Below are positions 9,485 through 19,007 of a stretch of 64,000 nucleotides of DNA, one piece after another. The position numbers were made by a program, and so were the translations under genes. The stretch is from Emiliania huxleyi CCMP1516 (lineage: Eukaryota; Haptophyta; Isochrysidales; Noelaerhabdaceae). Numbering within the stretch: the stretch's first letter is position 1; each line of letters begins with the position of its first letter. The notes under the pieces are model-generated. The model was not told where the DNA came from. It saw nothing but the letters and a program-made list of their open reading frames with translations, and made no database searches. The stretch lies in contig NW_005198244.1 in assembly GCF_000372725.1 (NCBI RefSeq), positions 648,578-712,577 on the forward strand, read 5' to 3'.

Positions 9485-12400
9485 TCACAGCTCCCCCTCC
9501 TCCGCCGCGCCCCTGCCGCCCTCCTCCTCCTCTGCGTCCTCCTCTGGCGCGGCCGTCGCCGGCTCCGGCGCCGCCGTCGCCGGCTCCGGGGGCGGGTCGA
9601 GCTCTGGCGGCTCGAGCCGCGCCGTGGCCGTGCCGCTCGGCGCGACGCCCTGGAAGGACGGGAGGTCCTCCAGCTCGGCGGTCGCCTCGTCGAGCAGCGA
9701 GGTGCAGTCGATGGCCACCCACCCGTCCCCCGATGCGGTGGTGCGCGTGCCCGTCGCCTCGTCGAGCGCCTCGGCGAGATAGGCACATTGCATCTGCCGC
9801 TGGATGAAGCGGTCCTCGTCGCGCAGCGCCTCCCACTCCCAGTACGGCACCGAGAGCAGCGTCCACCCAAAGTGGCGCAGCTGACGCCGCTTGAGCACCG
9901 TCGAGCCGGTCGGCCTTCGGTCGGTCCGGAAGTGCGACGGGCCGTCCACTTCGATGCCGACCCGCACGCCGCCCCACTCCGTGGCCACGTCGATCGAGTA
10001 GCCTTCGGGGATGCGAACCTCCTCCTGCGACGGCAATCCGAGCGAGCCGAGCGCGTAGCAGACGTGCCGCTGCATCCGGCTCGGGTGCACTTGCGCCGAC
10101 GCGAACGCGGCGCGGGAGCGCCTCTCCAGCTGTGGCGGCAGCGGCGGCCACTCGCAGCCCGTCTCTGCCCGCCACAAGCTCCACTGGTGCAGCTGGTTCA
10201 GCTGCTTGTCGTTCCACTCCACCCGATCGCACATCTCTGCGAACCTCGCGCCAGGCCCAAAACACTCGTCGCTGCGCACGTCGGCCACGGCAAACGCCCA
10301 AGCGGTGTTGGCGAGCTCCTGCGAGTTGAAAGTGTGCAGCCGCGGGCCAGACTCGCAGCCGAGCGCCGCCACGAAGCCCGCGTCCTCATGCGCCGCGCTC
10401 GCGTACGCCCACGCGAGGTTGGCGAGGCCCTGGCACGAGAAGTCGCCTATTCGCGGAGAAACACCTTGCGAGACTCGTCTCCATCGTCAGTCGGGCCGAG
10501 ACACGCGAGGTCGCCGAGGCGTCGCGTCGCGAGCCGCGCGATGGCGTCGAACAGCGGCGCGTCCACCACGCCCGCCGTGGCGTACGCCCACGCCGTGATG
10601 GCCAGCTCCTTGGCGCGAAGCGCGTCCAGTCGCGAGAGGAGCTCCGACGAGAGCGGGCCGAAGAGCGCCCTCGCGTGCCCCGCCGTGGCAAAGGCCCACG
10701 CGACGTTGGCCAGCCCTTGGCCGGTGAACTCGCGGAGCTTGGGCAGGATGGCGACATGCAGCGCCTCGAAGACGGGGGCGGGCGCGCCGCCGACGCTGGC
10801 GAAGGCCCAGGCGAGGTTGGCGAGCCCCTGGGCGTTGAACTGCTCAGCGCGAACCTCGACTGCAGAGGCGAGGGCGGCGAAGAAAGCGGAGGTGGCAGAG
10901 GCCGAGCTGTCAGCGCTCCCCTCCTCCGCCTCTGCCGCCCCCTCCGCCTCCCCCCCCCGCTCGCCCACTTTCGCGTTGGCGTCCCCCGCTGTCGCCGCCG
11001 CGCCGGCCCCCGTGCCGCCGCCGCCGTCCGCCTTCAGCGTCGCGAGGGCCCACGCGAGGTTGGCGAGGCCCTGCTGCGAGAACTCGGGCATCCGCCGTAC
11101 CGCCTCGCGCGCCGCAGCCTCGATCAGCAGCGGGTGGGCCACGCCCGCCGTGGCGAAAGCCCAGACCAAGTTCGCAACCTCCTGCGGCTTGAAGCTCGCC
11201 AACCGCGGCAGCGCGGTGTCGCCGAGCGCGGCAAAGAGCTCCGGCGCAGAGACGCCCGACGTGGCGAACGCCCAGCCCATGTTTGCGAGCTCCTGCGAAC
11301 TGAGCTCGTCCAGCCGACGCGGCACCTCCGCCGCCAGCGCCTCAAAGAGCGCCTCGTCGGCGCACCCCGCCTTGGCGAACGCCCACGCCGTGTTTGCGAG
11401 GCCCTGCCCCTGGAAGCCATGCAGCCGGCCCTTTGCCTACCATCATTGCTTCCGCTGCTACAACCACTCCTGTTCCTGACCAGGACTACGCCGCCGGCCC
11501 TTTGCCTCCGCGGCGACGGCGGCGAACAGTGCGGGCTCCTCGTGCCCCGCCGTGGCCAGGCCCCACACCAGGTTGGCGAGGCCCTGCGGCTGGAAGTGGT
11601 GCAGCCGCACCACCGCTGACGAGGAGAGCGCCGCGTACAGCTGCGGCGCCTCCGTGCCGCTCGAGGCGTACGCCCACGCGGCGATGGCGAGGCCCTGCGG
11701 CGAGCACGCCTGAAACAGAGAGACTCTGCCCTCAACAAGAGAAATTTGCGAGGAGGAGGCCCTGCGGCGCCGCTGCGTCTGCGCGCTGCTGCAGCCGCGA
11801 GGCGACGGCGGCGTAGAGGAGAGGCGCCTCGTGCCCCGCCGTTGCGTACGCCCACACGACGTTGACGAGCCCCTGCGTGTTGTTGAACTCGCCTGATTGC
11901 CACTCATCCTCCTCAACCAGTTACCGGTTGACGAAGCCGCTGCGTGGTTTTTACTCGCCGACGCGCGAAACGACAGCAGCAGCAACCTCGTCAAACAGCT
12001 CCGGCGACGGCAGCGCCGCCGTGGCGTACGCCCAGACCAAGTTCGACAGACCTAATCTCGACGTCTCCTCGACGTCACCTCGACGTCACCTCGGCTGTAC
12101 CTGGCTGCATCTCGGCTGCATCTCAGCTACTTCTCGGCCCTGCGGCGAAAAGTCGGCGAGCTGGGGCCGCGACTGGGCGGCGATGATCTCGAAGAGGGGC
12201 GCAACGCCGTGCCGCGCGGTCGCGAAGGACCACGCCAGGTTGGCCAGGTTCTGCGGCGTCAGCTGGCGCCGGTCGCACTGCGCACGCGCCGCGCCATCCA
12301 AGCTCCCCCAGAGCTGCAGCCACGCGGGCGACGAGGCGAGCAGCCGCGCACTGGCGAGGCCGTGGGCCGTGTTGACGAGGGAGCGCGCCTCCAGGTCGGG

Positions 12401-12763
12401 GAGCATCGCCAGCGTCCGCTCCCGCACCGGGGACAGCGCCGCGCCACGTGCGCGCAACCACGACTGCTCTGCGCGGGACGAGCGGACGAGCTTGCCGAGC
12501 CGGTTCCAAAACGCGGAGATATGCATGGCGTTGAAGTCGTCGCCGTGCTCCTCCCACAACCGCATGAGCTGCACGGTACGATTCGAGCGCACCAGCTCCA
12601 TCGTGAGCTGCTTCGGCTCGAGCGCCGCTACAGCGACGGCAGTCGCCCGCACCGCGCCGCCGCTCCACGCGTGCGGCCGATGGGCGATCCACGCCGAACG
12701 ATGGGCGGTCCACGCAAACGATGGGGCCAGCAGCAGGCTCGCCAGCGGCAAGCAGACGCACAT
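9485..12763 (-). CDS. RAP-domain protein with octotricopeptide-like repeats, plastid-targeted
   Basis: Six exons (12763-12139, 12051-11959, 11892-11777, 11709-11506, 11436-10515, 10446-9485) join in frame to 973 residues. The start MCVCLPLASLLLAPSFAW is a signal peptide with a Phe-containing cleavage site, as expected for complex-plastid import. The body has about a dozen degenerate 38-residue repeats with the core QGLANLAWAFATAG, the helical RNA-binding repeats of OPR/FASTK-like proteins. The C-terminus is a RAP domain (VRVGIEVDGPSHFRTD, then LKRRQLRHFGWTLLSVPYWE), followed by an acidic tail. Family knowledge points to organelle RNA maturation or translation. All five introns are 66-87 nt with GC-AG ends, and four begin with a near copy of the next exon. 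A poly-Gly/Ala linker interrupts the repeats near 10920-11030. Confidence 0.88.
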
Positions 12764-13410
12764 GGCCAACCGAGTGCTGTACAGAAAGATTTTTTCGCGA
12801 ATTGACAAGTGCTGGCGAGCGGGAGCCCGCCGTGCACCGCGCTGCGAGCCTGTCGTGTCCCTTGTCAGAAGCAGGAGAGCCCCACCTGTCCCCCTGATCG
12901 TCCTTCCAAAATCCTGCTCGTGCAGGTGGGGACCCTGTCCTCCTCCCCCATCCCTCGTTTGGGTTCTCTGTTTTCTTTCTTTCTTTTTGGCGAGCGGAGG
13001 GGCAGAGGGTACTTTTTCAGTCCGGAAAGCGAAGGCTAACCTCGGAATGTAACACCAGAATGGGTGTGCTGGCTCCTTCAGCTTCACAGCCATCTCTAAG
13101 GTGCAGTGCAGCCACATCCTTCCTTCAGCCCGATGGCTGCAATACACACACGGCAGCCATCCTTAGTAGACATGGCTGGAGACGCACTACCGCATAGCAG
13201 CGGCCCATAACATGTTATGGGTGTTATGGCTGTGGGGCCGGCCCCATAAGCATAACAGCCATAACATCCATGACATGTTATGGGCTGCCATGCCCAGAGA
13301 GCCATAAACACCATAACAATAACTGTGGGTCTGGGGTCAATTTTAACGAGATTTTAACAAACAGGTCAGCGCTGGCCGCACAGCGAAGAAAAAACTTAGG
13401 CACTCCCATT
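12764..13410. other. Intergenic with dispersed repeat pieces
   Basis: About 12890-12945 matches 45722-45785 in reverse complement (shared core CCCTGATCGTCCTTCC and GTGGGGACCCTGTC), so it is a dispersed repeat. From 13195 to 13315 a cluster of imperfect CATAACATG-type inverted repeats gives hairpin potential. No gene is recognised. Confidence 0.5.
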
Positions 13411-13792
13411 CTTAGCTCCCCGGCCCTGGATGTGAGGCTAATGACCGCACTCCAACGGTGCTCCAAGTGCTCCAAATGGAAGTGCAGAGCGACACTCCTT
13501 TCCTTAAATCCCTGTGTAATGGCGGCCTCTGTGCTGTTCTCCCATCCGCATCCCTCCGCACGCCGTGGATTCTTTCTTTTCGTGCCTCGCCGTCCTCGCA
13601 GGAGTCGCGCTTACTTAGGCGGCTCCCGTGGTGTACCTGTGTCAGTGCCAGTGCGCGCCAGTCCCGCGCGCCCAGTCTTGTGCGCGAGGGAGGACGGCAC
13701 TTGGAGCACTTGGAGCACTTGGAGTACGGCAGTGGCACTTGGAGCACTTGGAGTGCAGTCGGCAACCTCACATCCAGGGCCGGGGAGCTAAG
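13411..13792. mobile_element. Non-autonomous TIR element containing a dispersed repeat
   Basis: The ends are inverted copies of a 27-bp sequence starting CTTAGCTCCCCGGCCCTGG. Inside each end lies a run of the decamer-like unit GCACTTGGA (13440-13490 and 13698-13755). The middle (13495-13690) is a member of the dispersed family with CTCGCCGTCCTCGCAGGAGT and GTGCCAGTGCGCGCCAGTCC. A single half of the same ends occurs near 53618-53668. I see no clear target duplication. Confidence 0.65.
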
Positions 13793-14939
13793 AAGCGCAC
13801 CCAGCGAGCCGGATGATCGGCATCGGGCTACGGGCTAGAGAGCCCTGACCCCTAGCTAGGGGGGGTGCGCATTCGCAGGGAAAGGGCCGTAAAGTAAACA
13901 CGGGTCTCCGAGGGTTGGCCCCGCGTACCGGGTTTCCCATTAACTGCAGGACGCCCCCTCTACTCGGAGCTAATGAACACCACACTGCACGCCTCACACC
14001 ACCACTCCCCACTCACTCGCGCAGGCACTTGAGTAGACCCCCCGCATGAGGGCTCACCCCCCGTCCTCCCAGGGTTCCGACCCCCCTTGATTCGCTCTCT
14101 TGCTCGTCTCACGAGCGTCATGCGACGGCCGGTGTGGCCGTTTCCCTCGATGTTGGTGTCGCTTCCTTCGCTGCCGCCCTTCATCTTCGCCAGCTTTTCC
14201 CGGCTCCACCGACTCCGAGGGCGTCGACGGCTCGGCCGGGGTCTCCCCGGGCGAGGGCGGCGGCAGTGTGTCTCATCGCCACCCCTCCCCGGGAGGTCGG
14301 GCCGGCTCTCCCTGGTCGGCGAGTCGCGCCCGCATCCGCGGCCTCTCTATCGTTCTCGGCTCGCCCTCCCCCTCCGCCGGCTCCTCACTGAGCTCGGGGA
14401 GGCGCGGTCCCTCTTGTCGTAGATCACGGCGGTCCAGCCGCCGCCGCGACGGGTCTACCCCCGGTGGGTTCGCACGGCCCGACTCCACTCGCAGAGGCCG
14501 AGTCAGCTCGACTCTCACCTCCCTCGACAGTTGACTCCAGGCCTCACCCGGGGCCCTCCGGTCCCGGCCTTCCGGTCCGCCGGCTGACCCGCTGTCTCCC
14601 CACGGCACCACCCCCCCCTCGGACCCCTCCCCCGGGTACCTCAGCTTCCGACAGGGCGGCTCCGGGCTCCCCGGGCTCCGCGCGGGTCGGAGTGGTGACG
14701 GCCACGCCGGCGGCGGGGGTGGAGGCGGTGGCGGGGGTGGCGGGTACGGTGGCGGCCCTCGCGGCCGTGACGCCTGGTGTGGAGCCCCAGCGGCGACCCC
14801 TAGGTGTAGCCCCGGCTCGGGGTGCGCTCGCCTGTTGCGGCGGCTGCCCCCCCCTCGCCGCCAACCCGTCTCCTCGCCTCCTCTTCTCATGGACCACAGG
14901 GGCTGCACAACAAAAGCACACACACACTCCCTGTCCCTG
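13793..14939. other. Intergenic or low-complexity Pro-rich sequence
   Basis: 13793-14080 contains no gene signal. On the minus strand 14273-14923 is open and would encode a Pro/Arg/Gly-rich segment with a run of prolines near 14720, which could be the tail of the unassigned gene at 14940-15255. The composition alone does not support it as coding. Confidence 0.35.
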
Positions 14940-15255
14940 CATGGCGTGGCACAGGCGCGTCCTCATCCCCTCCTCCGCTTCCCCTTCCACCCGCTCAGAG
15001 ATCCGTTCCAGGACGGTGCGGAACAGCTCCTCCACCCCGCCCGCAAGGTCGCTCGCTAGCACGACGATCGGCGCCTCGTCCCACCGGGGTGTGCTTGCCT
15101 CCCCAGCAGGGGGACCCCGGGGGCTGTGCCTCCAGCTGGTTGTAGAGCAGCTCCATCAGCAGCGTCGCATTCTCCACGATGAGCACCTCCGGGTACCGCC
15201 CTCGCCACTGCCCCCTCGCGACGATCCGCGCGATCTGCCGCACTCTCGACTCTGG
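14940..15255 (-). CDS. Coding fragment of an unidentified gene
   Basis: Two in-frame blocks read like folded protein: RVRQIARIVARGQWRGRYPE with VLIVENATLLMELLYNQLE, then APIVVLASDLAGGVEELFR with TVLERISERVEGEAEEGM. They lie in different frames and join perfectly (LEASTPRWDEAP) if 31 nt at 15129-15099 are removed. The alternation of a hydrophobic strand (VLIV, IVVLA) with amphipathic helices resembles nucleotide-binding-fold domains such as the RCK domain of ion channels, but I would not assign it. The ends of the gene are unknown; the upstream side runs into a dispersed-repeat piece at 15361-15395. Confidence 0.4.
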
Positions 15256-15461
15256 CTCGCGGGCGGTTTTGATGTAAATTCTTTCTTTTTTCTCCACCCT
15301 CTGCCGCGGTGCCGCCTTCTGAGGCGGGTTTTCCCTCTGACACGAGCCCTCTGATCTCCGGCGCGGGGCACGGGACTGGCGTTCACTGGCACGGAAAGAA
15401 GAACCGGCCACCCGGACTCCGCGCCCAGATGCAGAGTGTCGCAGACTGGCTCTGATTCGCA

Positions 15462-16837
15462 TTACACGCCCACCGCCCCGCACCCGCTCTCGCCACCTCT
15501 CCCCTCGCCGGCCGCCGCCCCCACACCGCCTCCAGAGCCGCCCCCTCCTCCCTCCGGCTGCGCCGCAGCCGCCTCCTCCGAAGCCGCCGTCCGCGCGCAA
15601 CTCTTTCGCCCGTACGAGCGCTCCTTGCGCAGCCTCTTCCGCTCCTATGTCGTCAAGCAATCCATCCATCAACAGCCAAGTCGTGCGAGCGCTGCCTGCG
15701 CAGCCCCTTGCGCTCCTCGCGGAGGGCGCGCACCCTCTCGTAGTCCTCATTGGCGCTGCCGAGCGCCTCGCGCTCCGCGGCGCGCTGCGGCGAGTCGGGC
15801 AGCCAGATGTACCTGTTCACAGCCAGCCGCCCGCGCTCGCATTACTCACGACCAGCAGATGTGGCGTCGGGAAGCAGCGACGCGTACTCGATCCCCAGCC
15901 GCGCCGCGCTCGCCGCGCAGTCCGCCGACGCCATGCGCTCGTTGGGTGCAACCTGCTCACAGCTCTACCCCGTGGACCGCTCTTTGGATCTCGCCGGCCG
16001 ACGGCCACCGCCCTTCGCTGGGGCTGACGATGCGAGCGACTCCGGCGGCGGCGAGGAGCTTGTAGCACGGCCCGCACGGCGTGCGAGTGACCTGCCTCAT
16101 GAATGAGTCAGCTCAGTCGCTGAGTGAGCAGCACGTCCCGCGCGAGAGCGACTTCACGTAGATGGACAGGCCGGCGGTGCCTGGGCCAACAAGCCATTCA
16201 TCACGTCACTGGGATCACAAGTCACAATCTCGTACGGACAACCTCTCGGACAATCTCGGGCGATCTCTGACCATCTAGGGTGGTCTCGCACCGATGCCGC
16301 GCCGCGCGCACTCGCTGACGGCGAGCGCTTCTGCGTGGCAGTCCGAGCGGTGCGCGCCTGAGGCACAGGCGGACAGCACATCGTGAAGACGGGTCGGAAA
16401 GCCGCGGGCGGAGCGTTGGAGCTGTGGGCGCCAAACAGCGGCGCGTTGGTGGCGCACAGCACCACCGACGGGCAGAGCGGCGGCGCGGGTGACGCCTCCG
16501 CGCCGTCGGCAGCAGCCTGCGGCGCGCCGGGCGGACACGGCGGGCAAACGGTGCCTGCCGCTCCCGCCACCGAGTTGACTGGGTCTCGGGCGAGCGCGGC
16601 CGCGGTCTCGCCGCCGCGGCCGTTCGGCACGCCGCGCGCGAGGACGCAGCCCATGTGGCCGTCCTTGCACGTCGAGTTGCGAGCGACGAGGTAAGCGAGG
16701 TCGAGCAGGTTGGCGTCGACCGAACGCTCGGAGCTCCACGACCAGCCGTATAGGTTGAGCGCACTCAGGTCTGGCGGCCTTTCCCACGTCTGATGAGCGG
16801 CGCCGGCCGTCGAGGCACCGTCAGAAGGCTCGTCCAT
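15462..16837 (-). CDS. Deoxycytidylate deaminase-like protein
   Basis: Seven exons (16837-16432, 16357-16292, 16180-16158, 16091-16029, 15952-15888, 15812-15705, 15633-15462) join in frame to 300 residues. The zinc-dependent CDA/dCMP deaminase signature is complete across four exons: LLDLAYLVARNSTCKDGHMG and VVLCATNAPLFGAHRSDC, then HAEALAVSECARRGI with the ligand His and catalytic Glu, then IYVTRTPCGPCYKLLAAAG with the PCxxC zinc ligands. The expected reaction is dCMP to dUMP in thymidylate supply. A Pro/Ala-rich insert lies between the VLARG strand and VVLCATN, and the C-terminus is a basic coil plus a Gly-rich tail. The introns are 66-111 nt. Five of the six start with a near copy of the following exon, and that is how I placed the weak splice sites. 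The last exon is the least certain. Confidence 0.8.
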
Positions 16838-17161
16838 ACTCCTCCTTCTTGTGGGGGGCCGGGGCCGGGGGGGGGCCTTGTAAAATAGGGGAGGGGGAGG
16901 CCGTCCCGTTTGCTGTTTGAAACGCCTGTTGCGCTGCGCGCGCGCTGCCGCGCGGGGCTCTGTCTCACTCACGTGCCGCAAGATGTGTCACACACGGCGG
17001 CTTCTGCCACCTCTCGATTGGTTCCATCTACTACGCACACCTACCGGGGAAGGGGCGCGTGGGAGCGGGGGCGGGGGCGGGGGCGGGGGTGGGGGCGGGG
17101 GCGCGCAGCGCGCGGCGCGCGCGCGCAACAGAGGGTAGGGTGGGGAAGACGGCGAGGAGGG

Positions 17162-17194
<33 letters not shown>

Positions 17195-17309
17195 AGCGGC
17201 GCAGCGCGCGCGCGGCGTGCGCGACGGGGGGGCGGAGCAGCGACCGCTGGCGCGGTCGCTGCTCCGTCTGTGACAGACGCGCGCTCTGCCGCTGCAGAGC
17301 GCGCGCGTC
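16838..17309. other. Upstream region with G-rich tracts and hairpins
   Basis: The stretch upstream of the deaminase gene. It contains a GGGGGC tandem tract (about 17054-17102), a GCG trinucleotide tract (about 17161-17198), and two adjacent strong inverted repeats at 17236-17310. No gene is supported; open frames here are simple-sequence artefacts. Confidence 0.5.
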
Positions 17310-17310
17310 A
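17236..17310. repeat. Two adjacent perfect or near-perfect hairpins
   Basis: The first hairpin has 12-bp arms GAGCAGCGACCG with a 6-base loop. The second has arms GACGCGCGCTCTGC with a 4-base loop. They lie back to back at the edge of the dispersed repeat at 17310. They may mark the end of an inserted element. Confidence 0.6.
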
Positions 17311-17703
17311 GGGCAAGGGGCATGCGTGGCGGCGCGGGACGCGTGGCGGCGGCGGCGAGCAGCCGAGCGCTCCGTGAGCGGTGAGGCGGCCGGGCGAGGG
17401 CGCGGCGGGTGACGGGTCAAGGGAGCAGCCCACACCCCGCGTCGCTTTTTGAGCGACGCCTGTGGTACGCCTGCGCAGGGGCCGCAGGGCGGTCAGTTGT
17501 GGGGCGAGGCGGTGCCGGCCGCGGGCCGGGTGCAAGGCGCCGGCCTCGGCGCCGCCTCGGCGCGCCGCACGGGCGCGGCGAGCCTCTGAGCGGGAGGCGA
17601 AGGTTTGCTGTGGTAGGTGGGAGGGAGGGAGGCGGTAGGTGGGGTGGTTTGACTTTGCGGCAGAGGCCGTCCCTAGCTGTGAACAGCAAAACGGGACAGT
17701 ATT
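17310..17703 (-). repeat. Dispersed repeat, right copy of an inverted pair
   Basis: This is the reverse complement of 6322-6711 over about 390 bp with only modest divergence. The two copies lie 11 kb apart in opposite orientation. No ORF with a recognisable product is conserved between them, so this is a mobile or duplicated non-coding unit. Confidence 0.8.
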
Positions 17704-17891
17704 CTTGACAGTGGCCTCCGCTTAGATCTACACCACGATTCCACGACCCCACATCCCCTTCTTTTCTTTTCGACGAAACGCTAGGCCGTATTGGGACTCT
17801 CTCGAGCACGCTCTCACTCGGTCTCGTGCTTCGTTCGTTGTGAAACGGGCGGGATGATCGAGAGGTCGTCTCTCGCCTTTCCGCTTTCTGA

Positions 17892-18285
17892 GAGAGAGAG
17901 ATTTTAGAAAACCAACAAGAAATCACGGCGCGCACAGTGATTTGGGCTCGGCAGCTTGTCAGCCCTCAGCCGAAGCTGGGGCCGGTCCCGTAGCCGAGAG
18001 AGCCCGCGCCGATGAGTTCGACGCGGTCGGGGGGGCCTGCGGACGGAGAGGCCAGCGAGGTGGCGATCGCTGTACTTCATGGCGCCCTCAAAGTGGGGCT
18101 GGCTGACAAGCCAGAGGTCGATAACGACCCATAGGATGCCACAATGCCTGGAGGAGGGAGGCGAGGCCAGAGGCAGGCTCAGCTGCTCTCGGGTGATCTC
18201 GCTTTGGTGGCCAAAGGACCCGATGGTCCTGTCACATTCGCGTTCAGAGTCGTGGGGGTAGAAGAATTCGAGTAGAAATCGAGTC
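17892..18285 (+). repeat. Dispersed repeat, copy 1 of a second inverted pair
   Basis: About 390 bp match 51658-52063 in reverse complement. Shared landmarks include TTTTAGAAAACCAACAAGAA, CGATGAGTTCGACGCGGT, ATAACGACCCATAGGATGCC and ATTCGAGTAGAAATCGAGTC. A short third piece is at about 50698-50742. No convincing coding frame is conserved. Confidence 0.8.
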
Positions 18286-18396
18286 AAACGGGACAAGGCA
18301 AAACACAGTTGCACAGATACATGCCGGCGGCGCGACTCCCCCCCGCAGATCGCCCTCAGTGGGGGAGACCGCGACACCGGTGACGGAGCGCAGTTG

Positions 18397-18850
18397 GGAG
18401 TGTCTTTGGCTCACGCCAGGGCGCTCGTTGCTCCTCCGTCTCTTTGTATCTTCCATACTGCGTTTATCAGAAGACGTATGGTTCTTGCACTTGTGCAAGA
18501 TTGGGCGTCTTCTGCAGCAGTCCCTTTGATGGGAGGCCCCAGGGTGGGGGCCACCTCGAACCCCCGGCCAGGGATTCGAGCGGAGGGTGCCCCGGAATCA
18601 TCTATCCGTTGGGCCCCGGTACATTCATTAGAACTGATCACTTTGCGCAGCAGCCGTCCCTTCGCCGACTGGACGGCAGTGCGCTGCGTTGTCGCTCTGT
18701 CGTGCACGCTCTCGTGCCTCGTTGTTGTGACCCACCCTGTCCCACCCGTGTGTGATCAGTGTCTACGGAGGGGAGTGTCTTTGGCTCACGCCAGGGCGCT
18801 CGTTGCTCCTCCGTCTCTTTGTATCTTCCATACTGCGTTTATCAGAAGAC
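18397..18850 (+). repeat. Direct repeats of about 80 bp flanking a 290-bp spacer
   Basis: 18397-18476 and 18770-18849 are almost identical (both start GTGTCTTTGGCTCACGCCAG and end at the sequence TTTATCAGAAGA). Between them, on the minus strand near 18540-18625, lies a segment with a tRNA-like B box (GGGTTCGAGG). The right repeat runs up to the coiled-coil gene. This could be a small duplicated element or a tRNA-derived SINE flanked by duplicated sequence; I cannot tell which. Confidence 0.6.
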
Positions 18851-19007
18851 CGTGTCCGTGAAGAACAGCCAGGCTCGGTCGTCACTGAAATCTGAATGCT
18901 GGATACTGAGGCCGCGAGCTATGCAGGTGATCAATTGTGCAGCAGGGCAAGCAGCGCCGACTGTCGCAAGGCGTGATAGATGGCGCGCACGCGCGAATTC
19001 TTTTACG

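Noticed and set aside
13800-14060. rRNA or other structured RNA gene
   Set aside because: Short hairpins are visible but no recognisable rRNA, snRNA or SRP signature.
15953-15977. A 25-nt intron in the deaminase gene (GTCCACGGGG to GTGAGCAG)
   Set aside because: It would keep frame, but a 76-nt intron starting at 16028 also keeps frame, has the usual length and matches the exon-copy rule better.
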